Shown: positions 9,219-18,114, counted from the first letter of the stretch. The stretch: DNA of 64,000 nucleotides from CAIODY01 sp046051225 (GCA_046051225.1 JBJOOR010000001.1:124001-188000), one strand, 5' to 3'. The notes: generated by a model not told the origin, from the sequence alone. Program-made: numbers and translations.

Positions 9219-9809
9219 CTATTTTTTCCATTGAAAGGTTTGAATAATATGTTCGATATCCTTAAACACAAATCGTGTAACGGGCATCAACGAATCTTCA
9301 TTCGGTTCACAATAAAAGTATAGTGAGCCACGTACAAAATGCTTGGTACTATCTGAAATATAAAATTGATTTGCACTTGCTGCATTGCCTCGTACCACAA
9401 ACATTTGCCCTGCTACACCATTGGCTGGATGAAAACTATTTCTATCAATAGATTCGGCACGAACCGAATGCTTAAAAGTAAGCTGATAGGTATCTTCCAG
9501 CAATTTATAAAATGTAGTTTCTTTATTAATGGCTTTATAACTTAAATGAATTCGAGCATTAAAATCGGGAAAATAAACTGTTAGCCAATATGGATTTTCG
9601 GCTTGCCTGCCCAAAAAAGTGCTGTCTTTACAAATAATAGCATAGGCTGGATATTCAAATGTATAAGGATAATTACCTTCTAATTTTTTAAACCCAGTTT
9701 GCTTTGGAAAATGCATACGTGGATAGCCTTTGGGCTTTGGTGTATAATCATCATCGGTGCATGATGAAATAAATAATGTAAGTATAAATAAATAAATAAA
9801 TGGTTTCAT
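9219..9809 (-). CDS. gldD: Gliding motility lipoprotein GldD
   Basis: A 196-residue lipoprotein. The signal peptide ends in the lipobox I-S-S-C with Cys17. The mature protein opens with D-D-D-Y-T-P-K-P-K-G-Y-P-R, the signature of GldD, a lipoprotein required for gliding in Flavobacterium johnsoniae and linked to the type IX secretion/gliding machinery. In many relatives gldD sits beside gldE, but no gldE is present here; the acyltransferase gene follows instead with no gap. Upstream is a strong hairpin terminator that isolates it from the DUF4139 gene. Confidence 0.9.
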   Translation of the reverse strand: MKPFIYLFILTLFISSCTDDDYTPKPKGYPRMHFPKQTGFKKLEGNYPYTFEYPAYAIICKDSTFLGRQAENPYWLTVYFPDFNARIHLSYKAINKETTFYKLLEDTYQLTFKHSVRAESIDRNSFHPANGVAGQMFVVRGNAASANQFYISDSTKHFVRGSLYFYCEPNEDSLMPVTRFVFKDIEHIIQTFQWKK

Positions 9810-9866
9810 ATTGTAAAACGAATATCGTAATTAAAACAGAATCATAATCAACTTTTTCAAATTAAA

Positions 9867-9894
9867 AAAGCTGCAATTTTTCAATTGCAGCTTT
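9867..9894 (-). terminator. Rho-independent terminator of the DUF4139 gene
   Basis: The 12-bp arms AAAGCTGCAATT and AATTGCAGCTTT are separated by 4 nt. Read on the minus strand the hairpin is followed by a run of T. It lies 33 bp after the stop of the 9928-11580 gene. Confidence 0.85.
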
Positions 9895-9927
9895 CGTGAA
9901 TTATAATTGAAAACAGAATTAAAAAAA

Positions 9928-11580
9928 TTAATTCAAATTGTTAATCACTTTATCTTTTGGATACTTAACCGAATAATGCAAACGAAGTGTTTTATTTTCT
10001 TGCGGTTTCATTTCAAAGCGCCATGTTAATTGCGCTTTTTCAGCATCCACACTTGCATTCGATTGTTCTAATAATTCAATTTCAATATCCTTATCAGTGG
10101 TTAATGGATATTGATCTAATATGATTAATTGAATGGCATCTTTCTTTGTATTTCGCAAGGTAATATCGTAAGTAAATTCCTCTTTACGATTTGTACCAAT
10201 TAATTTAGTTGATGAATAATCTTTTATTTTCTGACGTTTGATAATTACTTTTTTATCTCTGCCCAAACTGAAACTTAAGGTATCACGGGTGTTTCGGGTA
10301 TCTACATAACTTTGCCCTACATAAGTTCCTTCAAAGAAAATATTAGTATTGGCTGGCAATAAATTCAATTTTTCCCAATCGGTAATTCGAGCCAACAAGA
10401 ATGCATCTTTATCTAATTTAGGTGCTGCATAATATTGATAAGTGGCTGGCAATTCATAATCCACCATACTTACTAAATGCACTTTTCCATCAGCAGGAAT
10501 ATCATATTTTAAATCAATATCAAATGTGGCATTTAGTTGCGATTCGGTTACAGTGGTGTATTGCGCCAATGAACCTTGAGCTACGTCTGCACCAGCATCC
10601 CATTGATAAGTGGCAGCCCCACTTGATGTACTTAGTGTATTATTCAAACTGTATGCTACTGGTGCTTGAGCTGGCGCAGCCGATTTGTATTTAGCTCTTT
10701 GCTGTGTATACACTTGCCCAAATTGTAAATACCAAGGTTGCATTACAGGGCTTGTACCGCTTTCATTTGGGTTGCCTGTGCTAATAGTTATTTTCACATC
10801 GTTCCAAGCCATACCTGTGTTTTGATACACTTGTGCTTTATAAAATAATTTTATTTTCGATTGAATGTTTTCGCAACGCAAATCATAAATAGGCGTCCAT
10901 CCTGCATTTGGTGTCATGTAGGTTAAATTAAAATCGGCATTGGTGCTATTGTTCGAAACCAATTGTAATACTACTTCGCCACTCGGTTGATTAATTTTTG
11001 CATTCTCTTCATTCATTTGGTTTGATATGCGATTAATCTTTTCTTGGTTCTTTGCTTCCTTTGTATCCACATCCATTATATCGGTTTTTAATTGAATGGT
11101 TTTTGCAAAAGTGTAATCCATCAATTTTTGTAATTCGGCTACCGACATACCTGTATTAGCACCGCCAACCACTTTATTAGCAGCCAGTGTAGCTATTTGG
11201 TCATCTAACACATTTTTTTGATTCTCTAATTTTTGATGAATAATATTCAACATTTCCAAGGTATCGGTTAGTGCTTTTAATCTATCCGATTTTTGATTTT
11301 GGTTTAAATAATTCATTCTGTATTCAGTAGATTGAATGATTACACCTTTTTCGGCACCCACTTGTAATGTGCTTTGGTTAAGGTTTGCAGGCAAGCCTTG
11401 TACAATTATGGTGGATTGTCCCGATGGAATTTGTGCTTTAAAAACATTGGTAACTTCGGCACCTTGTAAATAAATTACAACCGATTTAATACTTGCTTTG
11501 GTGGTTATTTCTTTATCGGCAAACGAAAATTTTGCTGATAATGAAATTAGCGAAATGAGAATGAAGATTTTTTTTGTCAT
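9928..11580 (-). CDS. DUF4140/DUF4139 (MuiA-like) exported protein
   Basis: A 550-residue protein with a signal peptide of about 21 residues. The N-terminal domain, with V-V-I-Y-L-Q-G-A-E-V, matches DUF4140. A coiled-coil-like helical part at about 95-180 follows, then DUF4139 beginning near L-T-Y-M-T-P-N-A-G-W-T-P-I-Y-D. This architecture is that of the mucoidy inhibitor MuiA family, widely distributed and biochemically uncharacterised. The protein is predicted to be periplasmic or surface exposed. It is a single-gene unit ended by the hairpin at 9867-9894. Confidence 0.85.
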   Translation of the reverse strand: MTKKIFILISLISLSAKFSFADKEITTKASIKSVVIYLQGAEVTNVFKAQIPSGQSTIIVQGLPANLNQSTLQVGAEKGVIIQSTEYRMNYLNQNQKSDRLKALTDTLEMLNIIHQKLENQKNVLDDQIATLAANKVVGGANTGMSVAELQKLMDYTFAKTIQLKTDIMDVDTKEAKNQEKINRISNQMNEENAKINQPSGEVVLQLVSNNSTNADFNLTYMTPNAGWTPIYDLRCENIQSKIKLFYKAQVYQNTGMAWNDVKITISTGNPNESGTSPVMQPWYLQFGQVYTQQRAKYKSAAPAQAPVAYSLNNTLSTSSGAATYQWDAGADVAQGSLAQYTTVTESQLNATFDIDLKYDIPADGKVHLVSMVDYELPATYQYYAAPKLDKDAFLLARITDWEKLNLLPANTNIFFEGTYVGQSYVDTRNTRDTLSFSLGRDKKVIIKRQKIKDYSSTKLIGTNRKEEFTYDITLRNTKKDAIQLIILDQYPLTTDKDIEIELLEQSNASVDAEKAQLTWRFEMKPQENKTLRLHYSVKYPKDKVINNLN

Positions 11581-11634
11581 GATTTTTTTATTTTAGGTAT
11601 AGATTAATTTTTGTGTAGAATTGCATAATTTTTT

Positions 11635-12744
11635 TCAGAAATAATTTTTCAACTCAAAGTTTTTTTGTGTTACAAAAATTCCAGCACCACATTCTTGCAA
11701 CCATCTTGCCAAATATTCTTGTTCGGTTTGCCCAGGCGTAGGCACATACACAGCCTTTTTATTTATTGCTTCCAAATCCATTACGCTACTATATCCGCTT
11801 CTACAAATTATTTTTTTTGCCCCCATCAAATAATCATATAATTTAAGTGGCGCTACAGCCGCATGATATTCAACAAAAGATGGTAAATTGTTTTTTTCAT
11901 TTGTTGAAATAAAATTACCACCTACAATAATTATTTTTTTATCAAACATGTTTTCAAATTCACCATTCCTCTCTATTGGAGAGGATGGGGTGAGGCTGCT
12001 AAAATGCAATTTGGAAACATGTTTGTAAGTTGATGCTAACGCTAAAACTTGATTAAATATTTTTTGTTCAAATAAAGTTCGTTGTGGTTCAGGTCCTGAT
12101 ATTAGTATCAAAATATCAGATTCGATAGGCTTTTCGGTTGATGTATAATTTTTAAATCGGCTTAATGGTTCAATAAATTTTGTATTGCCTAATAGTTTTT
12201 GATGATGCGAAAGCTTGCCACTTAAATTATTTTTTTCATCGGCATAATCTGGTATCCAACATTCATTAAATTGTTTAATATATTTTTCGAAAAAAAGTTT
12301 TGTATAATTTTCAAAAATGCTGAAAGGCTTGGGAATGCTCAATTTTAATTGATGTGTAATAAAAACGGAATGAACTTTTTTGTTGTACAATCCATATCTA
12401 TTATCAGAAATTATTACATCAATATTTTCATTTTCAATAAATTTATTCAGCCAATTATTTTCCTTTTGAATACAATTTAAAATGTGTTTTGTTTGCTTTA
12501 GCATACTAAGCCAAAGTAACTTTCCATTTTTCGAATATTGAATATTGTAATTAAATAAATTTACAAATTGTAATTGCGGAAATTCATTTTGCAATATATT
12601 TTTAATAGCACCATCGGCAGCAATCAACACTTCATTGTCATTATGTAGTAATTCATTAATGATAGGCATACAACGTGTTGCATGACCTAAACCCCAATCT
12701 AACGGAGCTACTAAAACCTTTTTATGTTGAAAATTGATAAGCAC
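11635..12744 (-). CDS. MurG-like (GT28/GT1-type) glycosyltransferase with a repeat-derived insertion
   Basis: A 369-residue cytosolic GT-B protein. V-L-V-A-P-L-D-W-G-L-G-H-A-T-R at 10-24 is the glycine-rich acceptor loop of MurG-like enzymes, and R-S-G-Y-S-S-V-M-D-L-E-A near 320 is the donor-sugar site. The frame begins at a GTG (12744); no ATG lies between it and the conserved N-terminus, so a GTG start is likely. Residues 249-262 (S-S-L-T-P-S-S-P-I-E-R-N-G-E) are encoded by a palindromic dispersed repeat also present in mtaB, so this stretch is probably an insertion between two domain elements. Substrate unknown. Confidence 0.8.
   Translation of the reverse strand: MLINFQHKKVLVAPLDWGLGHATRCMPIINELLHNDNEVLIAADGAIKNILQNEFPQLQFVNLFNYNIQYSKNGKLLWLSMLKQTKHILNCIQKENNWLNKFIENENIDVIISDNRYGLYNKKVHSVFITHQLKLSIPKPFSIFENYTKLFFEKYIKQFNECWIPDYADEKNNLSGKLSHHQKLLGNTKFIEPLSRFKNYTSTEKPIESDILILISGPEPQRTLFEQKIFNQVLALASTYKHVSKLHFSSLTPSSPIERNGEFENMFDKKIIIVGGNFISTNEKNNLPSFVEYHAAVAPLKLYDYLMGAKKIICRSGYSSVMDLEAINKKAVYVPTPGQTEQEYLARWLQECGAGIFVTQKNFELKNYF
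11961..11997 (+). repeat. Palindromic dispersed repeat, copy inside the glycosyltransferase
   Basis: The core is CCTCTC-TATTG-GAGAGG (11968-11984), followed by ATGGGGTGAGG. Its reverse complement matches the copy at 32131-32167 within mtaB, including the flanking CCTCACYCC arm. It lies within an open frame without breaking it. Confidence 0.75.
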
Positions 12745-12780
12745 TTAAAATTAAAATGCTAAAATAGTGAAACAAGATTC

Positions 12781-12788
12781 TAAATTTG
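12781..12788 (+). promoter_or_regulatory. Putative -7 promoter element (TAAATTTG)
   Basis: The octamer fits TAnnTTTG and ends 9 bp before the start codon of the FtsB/DivIC-like gene, in the divergent intergenic region. No clear -33 element was seen. Confidence 0.4.
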
Positions 12789-12797
12789 TGCTGTTAT

Positions 12798-13115
12798 ATG
12801 AATCGTTTAAAAATAATATTAGAAAAAATACCAGCACCGCTGCAAAATAAGTTTTTGCTCTCCATTGTTTTTTTTAGTGTATGGATGCTTTTTTTTGATA
12901 AGAATAATTTTTTTTCGCAAAAACAAACTCAAACAGAGTTGAACAAATTGCGCCAACAACGAAATTTTTATGTATCCGAAATTGAAAGCATTAATCAAAC
13001 CCGAACGGCTTTATTCAGCAATCAAGATAATCTGGAAACCTTTGCCCGTGAACGTTATTTAATGAAAAAAGATAACGAAGATTTATTTTTGATGGAAACA
13101 GATTCGGTAAAGTAA
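12798..13115 (+). CDS. FtsB/DivIC-family septum formation initiator
   Basis: A 105-residue bitopic protein: a short cytoplasmic N-terminus, one transmembrane helix at about 22-35, then a coiled coil (K-Q-T-Q-T-E-L-N-K-L-R-Q-Q-R) and the conserved C-terminal E-T-F-A-R-E-R-Y-L-M-K-K. This is the division-complex partner of FtsL/FtsQ. I used the ATG at 12798 rather than an upstream TTG because it sits properly behind the -7 element. It is a single plus-strand gene between two minus-strand blocks. Confidence 0.9.
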   Translation: MNRLKIILEKIPAPLQNKFLLSIVFFSVWMLFFDKNNFFSQKQTQTELNKLRQQRNFYVSEIESINQTRTALFSNQDNLETFARERYLMKKDNEDLFLMETDSVK

Positions 13116-13228
13116 ATTTGTTACGGATATTCCCCTACATGATAGAATACTTTATAACATAAGCATCTATTCTTGGTGGTTAAAATGTGACGCAGTAAAA
13201 CTATTTTTTGAAGATTTTCGTTACTCAA

Positions 13229-13699
13229 TTACTTTGCAAAAATCAATTTTTTTATCAACGCAATTTGCCCCAAATGATAATAACTGTGTTCAATTACGGC
13301 TTCAACATTTCGCAAATAAGTACCATATTTTTCTTTCACAAAAGGTTTATCAAATTGTTCATCAGGCAGCTGTTCTACCTTGCTGGCAAAGGTTTCAGCA
13401 TTTTGCAAAAATTCATCAACACTGTTTTTCCAATCCGTTGCAGATAAAATTTCCGGAGCATCAAAACTGTATTTATCGCTGATGTCAAGTGTTCCAGCAT
13501 TCAACACTTTTATCAACCCAACCAAATAATAATTGATGTGAAAAGTAAGAGCTGCAATGGTATTTAAGCCCTCTGTTTTTTGAGTGGCTTGTCGCCAATC
13601 AATGCTTTGAAGTTGTTCTTTGTAATTGGTATTGGCAATCCAATGTCCGCTTAAAAAAACTTCCCGTAGCCGATTAGCCAGATATAAATTTCGTGTCAT
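13229..13699 (-). CDS. DinB-family four-helix metal-binding protein
   Basis: A 156-residue DinB/YfiT-like protein. Conserved histidines occur in helix 2 (T-F-H-I-N-Y-Y) and near the end (I-E-H-S-Y-Y-H-L-G-Q-I), which form the usual three-histidine metal site. DinB-like proteins include thiol (bacillithiol, mycothiol) transferases and hydrolases and many uncharacterised members. The start overlaps the stop of the preceding GNAT gene by ATGA, so it is the last gene of a co-directional accessory block. Confidence 0.85.
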   Translation of the reverse strand: MTRNLYLANRLREVFLSGHWIANTNYKEQLQSIDWRQATQKTEGLNTIAALTFHINYYLVGLIKVLNAGTLDISDKYSFDAPEILSATDWKNSVDEFLQNAETFASKVEQLPDEQFDKPFVKEKYGTYLRNVEAVIEHSYYHLGQIALIKKLIFAK

Positions 13700-14247
13700 C
13701 GTTGTTGTTTATTAATTCTAAAAATATTTACCAAGTCGCCATTGTTGATGGTTGTTTTTTCCAAATGCATTCTATTTGCTAAAGCCACGTTCGCTGAAGC
13801 AACATTATCAACATGAATTATTGAAATGAGTGAATCACGAAAATTATTTTCAAAAGCAAAATCTCTGCATTTTTTTGCTGCCTCTAAAGCGTAACCTTTT
13901 TTGCGATGATTGGGCATAATGGAGTAACCAATTTCTAATTCTTCCACTCCATCCACTGTTTGAATCAACAAACCACATTGCCCGATAAATTCGTTGGAGT
14001 GCTTATCTATTAAGGCATTCATACCACCTAAATTATTTTCGTAGCGATGAAAAACTTTGTTAAACCAAACCCTGCATCTTTCATTTGGGTCTTCGGTTGC
14101 TAATTGTTGCTGCGAAAAAATATATTTTAATGAATCAGGAAATTTGCAAAATGCTAACCACGTTTCAAAATCTGATTCAACTAATTTTCTAAAAATTAAT
14201 CTTTCTGATTCTTGTCCTTCAAGAGAATATTTAAAAGTTGTTTTCAT
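13696..14247 (-). CDS. GNAT acetyltransferase (RimJ/RimL-like)
   Basis: A 183-residue protein. E-S-E-R-L-I-F-R-K-L near 13-22 is the RimJ-type N-terminus, and the acetyl-CoA pyrophosphate loop is in I-M-P-N-H-R-K-K-G-Y-A-L-E-A-A near 116-130. It probably N- or O-acetylates a small molecule or protein N-terminus. It overlaps both neighbours by 4 bp (ATGA at each end), consistent with translational coupling. Confidence 0.85.
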   Translation of the reverse strand: MKTTFKYSLEGQESERLIFRKLVESDFETWLAFCKFPDSLKYIFSQQQLATEDPNERCRVWFNKVFHRYENNLGGMNALIDKHSNEFIGQCGLLIQTVDGVEELEIGYSIMPNHRKKGYALEAAKKCRDFAFENNFRDSLISIIHVDNVASANVALANRMHLEKTTINNGDLVNIFRINKQQR

Positions 14248-14876
14248 TTTTTTACAATGATTTGAAAAGCCTCGGCAATATTGCTATTCATCGTTTTTAC
14301 CTCCATCAAATTTTCATTGATAATTTGAAAATCTTTTAGTAAAAATTTAATCCAATCTTTTGTATGATGGCGAAATGTAGCTCCATCGGGCAAAGTGAAT
14401 ACACCAAAATTTTCTTTATCGTTGTTCAAATATTCATAACGATTTACCTCAACTGAATTTGTTTGCAAATAATAATCGCTGATGTAAATAATTCCACCAG
14501 TTTTTAATTTTTTAAATAAAATTTCAATCAGTTCAATTTGCGATTGATTATCAGGAATGCAAGTCAATACTGCAAACAACAAAAAGCAATCAACCGAATT
14601 ATTCTTAATCGGCAAATCAATTGCTGAATCAATTTGAAAAATATTTTCTACGCCATTTTTATGCCCACGATTAATTAATTCAACTGAAAAATCAAACCCT
14701 TTTACAACGTTAAAACCATTATCATTCAACTCTTTCACGATTCTTCCATAACCACAACCATAATCAACAATACAAGAATTTTTGCTCACAAATTTTTCAA
14801 GCAATGAAATATTTAGCGGATGAGTAAATGTTTTTTCCTTCGCTACTTTGTTCCAGTATTGTTGTTGAAGATTCAT
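14244..14876 (-). CDS. Class I SAM-dependent methyltransferase
   Basis: A 210-residue methyltransferase. Motif I is V-D-Y-G-C-G-Y-G-R near 38-46, the acidic residue of motif II is in K-G-F-D-F-S near 59-64, and motif post-I is D-S-A-I-D-L-P. Later L-K-T-G-G-I-I-Y-I-S marks the typical strand. The substrate is unknown. It overlaps the GNAT gene downstream and the methyltransferase remnant upstream by ATGA at each end. Confidence 0.88.
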   Translation of the reverse strand: MNLQQQYWNKVAKEKTFTHPLNISLLEKFVSKNSCIVDYGCGYGRIVKELNDNGFNVVKGFDFSVELINRGHKNGVENIFQIDSAIDLPIKNNSVDCFLLFAVLTCIPDNQSQIELIEILFKKLKTGGIIYISDYYLQTNSVEVNRYEYLNNDKENFGVFTLPDGATFRHHTKDWIKFLLKDFQIINENLMEVKTMNSNIAEAFQIIVKK

Positions 14877-15472
14877 ATTTTTTCTCCTTCAATAAATGCC
14901 ATGGGTACACTTAAAGCCAAGCCATTATTTTTTACAGAATAATTATTCAAGTTTTCTTCTAAAGCAGAAAATATTTCTTGCAATTCTTCTTTCGGAAAAA
15001 TACCGAACCAAGTGGTGAGCCAACCTAACTTTACAAAATAATGATTCAGAAAAGCACTGCCATCAACAAATTTCATTTCAAATGTTTCTTCAAAATGTCG
15101 AGTTATTTTAAAACCATTTCCAGTAAATAATTTTGAAACAGTTTCAATAGTGCCTCGATGTTCTTCATCATTTTTTAAAATAGAAATCAAATTCTCTTTT
15201 CCAATTTGATTCAGCGTTTCATAAAAAATTTTATAAAATTCCGCCCAATGCCCATTCAGATTTGTGGTTAAAGCCAAATTCCCTTTCGGCTTCAACACTC
15301 GATTACATTCCTTAAAAACAGTTGCTGGGTTTTCAAAATTGTTAATGCCTAAATTGGAAACAATCAAGTCAATTGAATTTTCATCAAAAGGAATTTCCGC
15401 CGCTGAAGTTTCTATTATTTCAACATTGCTGTACCCATAGTTTTTGATTTTTTGTTTGGCTCTTGTAGTTGC
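14873..15472 (-). pseudogene. 5'-truncated SAM-dependent methyltransferase
   Basis: The open frame reads back from 14873 to a TAA that is the stop of the next upstream gene at 15473-15475. The first visible residues (A-T-T-R-A-K-Q-K-I-K-N-Y-G-Y-S-N) correspond to a point after motif I, so the SAM-binding glycine loop is absent. Motifs from E-I-I-E-T-S-A-A-E-I-P-F through L-K-P-K-G-N-L-A-L-T-T are intact. No ATG precedes the core; only a TTG at 15367 could start a 164-residue fragment. It looks like a gene beheaded by a deletion that fused it to the transglutaminase-like gene. Confidence 0.75.
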
Positions 15473-16045
15473 TTAATCCGTTGCTAAATCTTTAATACAT
15501 TGTTCTCTAATTGCCCATATTTTTTTCAGAGTAAATTTAATTTGTTCGTTTTCTTTCAGCCAATTTTCCAAATACTTTTTATGATAATCAACTTTGAAAT
15601 TCAGAATTTGATTGGGCATAATTTCGATTTCTTCAATCAAATCATTTATAAAATCTTCTGGTTTTGAATCAAGTTTAGTTGCATCAATTATTTCATTATT
15701 AATTTTCAAATAGCAATGTGCTTCTGGAATATACTCAATATTGTTTTGCTTTAAAGTATCTGAAATTTCGGGTGTGTTTTTAGAATTCATTTTGAAAAGA
15801 CCAATATATAATTTCACGCCATCAAAATTATTTTCAGTCGCCAATGTCTTAAGTAAAGCATGTTTCGTGCTACATGTTCCGCAACCATCTGCAAACACAG
15901 TAATCAAATCTTCTTTGTTTTCGTTTCTGCCATAAGGCAAATTTTTCATGAAAGAAATTGCTTCATAAAAACTTTCAACATTTCTTTCCTTGAAAGCTGT
16001 TGAAATTTTACCGAATTGATTTATTTTGAAATTATCTATAGTCAT
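15473..16045 (-). CDS. Transglutaminase-like cysteine protein
   Basis: A 190-residue cytosolic protein with a transglutaminase/arylamine-transferase-like triad: D-G-C-G-T-C-S-T-K-H with Cys58, E-A-H-C-Y-L with His110 and I-I-D-A-T with Asp121. The frame is open 26 codons further upstream, but that would overlap the hydrolase gene, so the ATG at 16045 is preferred. Function unknown. Its C-terminus coincides with the rearrangement junction to the truncated methyltransferase, so the last residues may not be original. Confidence 0.7.
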   Translation of the reverse strand: MTIDNFKINQFGKISTAFKERNVESFYEAISFMKNLPYGRNENKEDLITVFADGCGTCSTKHALLKTLATENNFDGVKLYIGLFKMNSKNTPEISDTLKQNNIEYIPEAHCYLKINNEIIDATKLDSKPEDFINDLIEEIEIMPNQILNFKVDYHKKYLENWLKENEQIKFTLKKIWAIREQCIKDLATD

Positions 16046-16058
16046 CAATAATTCTGAA

Positions 16059-16904
16059 TTATTTTTCAAATCTGTAATCGTTGTTATGAAATGGTTCTGA
16101 TAAATATTTGTCAACTGTTGCATTAAACAAATCAGGGTTTAGCCTTGCAATACCATGCTTTTCGTTGGGTAAAATGCAAAGGTTAGTATAGCGTATATTT
16201 TTGTAAATGAAAAAAGTGTGTTCCTCTTTGATTAAATCTCTATCACAACTCATCACCAAAACAGGCACTTTTATTTTGTGTAAATCAACGGCAGAAATGT
16301 GTGGTTGAAACTCCATCATTCTAAATCGTTGTTGTTCAACTAACCAATTTTTTATAGTGTCTTTTGCAGCTAACATTTTATCAGCATTTATTCTTTCGTC
16401 ATGAATTTCTTTTACCGATTCAGCAAACAACGCAGTTGTATCAGGCTGCATATTTGCACCAAACGCAACAATTTTTTTGATGCGTTTTGGAAAATTTATT
16501 CCCAACAAAATTCCAATAATTCCGCCATCACTTTTACCAACAACATTCACAGAATCTAATTGCAATTTTTCCATGAACTCTGCCATGTCTTTTGCTTGTT
16601 GAATGTATGTTAATGTATCCTTTCCCAATTCTGATTTTCCTCTACCTCTACAATCAATAGAATAGACTTTGTATTTTCTCTTGAAATATTCAATTTGAAG
16701 AGCCCACCCTTTAGTAGCTGTAGAGTTGCCATGAATCAGCAACAGAGGCTTACCTTCGCCATAAACTTCATAATATAATTTTACTCCGTTTATAGTAATG
16801 TAATTTCCTGCTTGTGGGTTGTTACCATAATCAATTTTCTGTTGTGCAAAAAGTGAGCTACTGAAAACCAACAGTGCTATTAAAAAGTAAAATTGTTTTT
16901 TCAT
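16059..16904 (-). CDS. Exported alpha/beta hydrolase
   Basis: A 281-residue alpha/beta-hydrolase with a signal peptide of about 20 residues (F-S-S-S-L-F-A-Q). The oxyanion region is L-L-L-I-H-G-N near 54-60. The nucleophile elbow G-K-S-D-G-G places Ser125, and a late K-H-G near 248 supplies the histidine. Proteins of this type include esterases and peptidases, and the substrate is not predictable. It lies in the accessory block, 1 bp from the following GNAT gene. Confidence 0.85.
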   Translation of the reverse strand: MKKQFYFLIALLVFSSSLFAQQKIDYGNNPQAGNYITINGVKLYYEVYGEGKPLLLIHGNSTATKGWALQIEYFKRKYKVYSIDCRGRGKSELGKDTLTYIQQAKDMAEFMEKLQLDSVNVVGKSDGGIIGILLGINFPKRIKKIVAFGANMQPDTTALFAESVKEIHDERINADKMLAAKDTIKNWLVEQQRFRMMEFQPHISAVDLHKIKVPVLVMSCDRDLIKEEHTFFIYKNIRYTNLCILPNEKHGIARLNPDLFNATVDKYLSEPFHNNDYRFEK

Positions 16905-16905
16905 T

Positions 16906-17379
16906 TCATTCTAAAATTAATTTTCTATAACTCGGTTCATCATGTTTGTTGAATCCAGCTTTTACATAAACTGGTTCACCTTCTTTTGATGCATGTAAAT
17001 CAAAAAGTTTTACACCTAATTCTTTTCCAGTTTCCACCAATCGATTTACAATTTCGCTTGCAATGCCTTGCCTGCGGAAGTTTTTAACAGTATGCATATT
17101 TAAGATGTACCCAATCATTCCATTCGGTACACGAAAACTTCCGGGCATTTGATAAATTTTCATTCCACCAACACCTACTAATTTCTCATCGCAGATTGCA
17201 ATCCACGAAACATAGGTATGCAAAGGAATTTCTCTTTCAAAAAAAGACTTCAATTCTGTTCGTAATTTCTGTTTTACTTCTTCGGTTTGTTCGCCCCAAA
17301 ATTCTGTAAGGAATTCAACCCTTGATTCAACAAGCATTTCAAGGTGTTCGATTGTTGCTTTGTGATAAGTTATTTTCAT
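16906..17379 (-). CDS. GNAT acetyltransferase
   Basis: A 157-residue GNAT protein. I-L-N-M-H-T-V-K-N-F-R-R-Q-G-I-A near 91-106 is motif A, with the R-R-Q-G-I-A acetyl-CoA loop. L-F-D-L-H-A-S-K-E-G-E-P-V-Y-V-K-A-G-F is the usual end of the fold. Several similar proteins acetylate toxic amines or antibiotics, but the residues seen do not identify a substrate. Confidence 0.85.
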   Translation of the reverse strand: MKITYHKATIEHLEMLVESRVEFLTEFWGEQTEEVKQKLRTELKSFFEREIPLHTYVSWIAICDEKLVGVGGMKIYQMPGSFRVPNGMIGYILNMHTVKNFRRQGIASEIVNRLVETGKELGVKLFDLHASKEGEPVYVKAGFNKHDEPSYRKLILE

Positions 17380-17403
17380 TTTACTAATGTATTTTTATTT
17401 GCT

Positions 17404-17423
17404 CGTTACGCCAATACGCAACG
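17404..17423. repeat. Imperfect inverted repeat between accessory genes
   Basis: CGTTACG, six spacer bases, then CGCAACG form an inverted repeat with one mismatch in the 60-bp gap between the GNAT and PNPOx-like genes. It is locally GC-richer than its surroundings. It could be a terminator-like hairpin or a relic of cassette exchange; nothing proves either. Confidence 0.35.
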
Positions 17424-17438
17424 ATTTCAGATTTAATG

Positions 17439-18029
17439 TCAAGGTTGTAATTGCTTATTTACCCATTTTCCACTTATCAGTTCATATAACTTTCTATCGT
17501 GAAAACGTGTTGGTTTGAATTCTAAAAACTCTATTCTAATTGGCTCAATTAAAAATCCTCCCCAATTTTCGGGCTTTGTAAGCGGTATGTTTAAGAATTC
17601 TTTTTCTATGTTTTCATATTTTTTAGTAAGGGTTTCAATGCTATCTATTTCCTGCCCTTGCTCACTTACAATAGAAACAATTTGACTGTCTCTGTTTCGC
17701 TCATTAAAGTATTTTTCTGCAAGTTGTATTGAGATTTCAACAGCATTACCTTGTACTCTAACTTGTCTTTCGGTTTCTGTCCACCAAAAGGTTAATGCAA
17801 CTTTGTTTGTGGCGTTTATTTCAATTCCTTTTCTTGATATTAAAGAGCCAGTTACAATAAAACCATTTTCTGAAATTTCTTTTAATGAAACAAATCTTGC
17901 ATTTGGAAATCCATCTGTACCAATAGTTGAAAGACAACAAGCCGTTGGAATTCTGACCTTCGACAATTTTAGTTCTTCTTCAAACCACTCTTTGAAATAT
18001 TCAATTGGTGTCATTTTGATTTTGCTCAT
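17439..18029 (-). CDS. Pyridoxamine 5'-phosphate oxidase-like flavoprotein (PdxH type)
   Basis: A 196-residue FMN-binding split-barrel protein. P-T-A-C-C-L-S-T-I-G-T-D-G-F-P is followed by A-R-F-V-S-L-K-E near 43-50 and later the PNPOx C-terminal dimerisation motif R-F-H-D-R-K-L-Y-E. PdxH oxidises pyridoxamine/pyridoxine phosphate to PLP. The sequence is divergent and shorter than canonical PdxH (about 215 residues), and it sits in an accessory block, so a related oxidase is possible. Confidence 0.75.
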   Translation of the reverse strand: MSKIKMTPIEYFKEWFEEELKLSKVRIPTACCLSTIGTDGFPNARFVSLKEISENGFIVTGSLISRKGIEINATNKVALTFWWTETERQVRVQGNAVEISIQLAEKYFNERNRDSQIVSIVSEQGQEIDSIETLTKKYENIEKEFLNIPLTKPENWGGFLIEPIRIEFLEFKPTRFHDRKLYELISGKWVNKQLQP

Positions 18030-18114
18030 TTATTTTTTTTGGTTTTCTACACTTTAATTCATTTTTGATTGAACTTATTTTTGCAAAAAAATTCTATTGC
18101 CAATTACTTTCATC

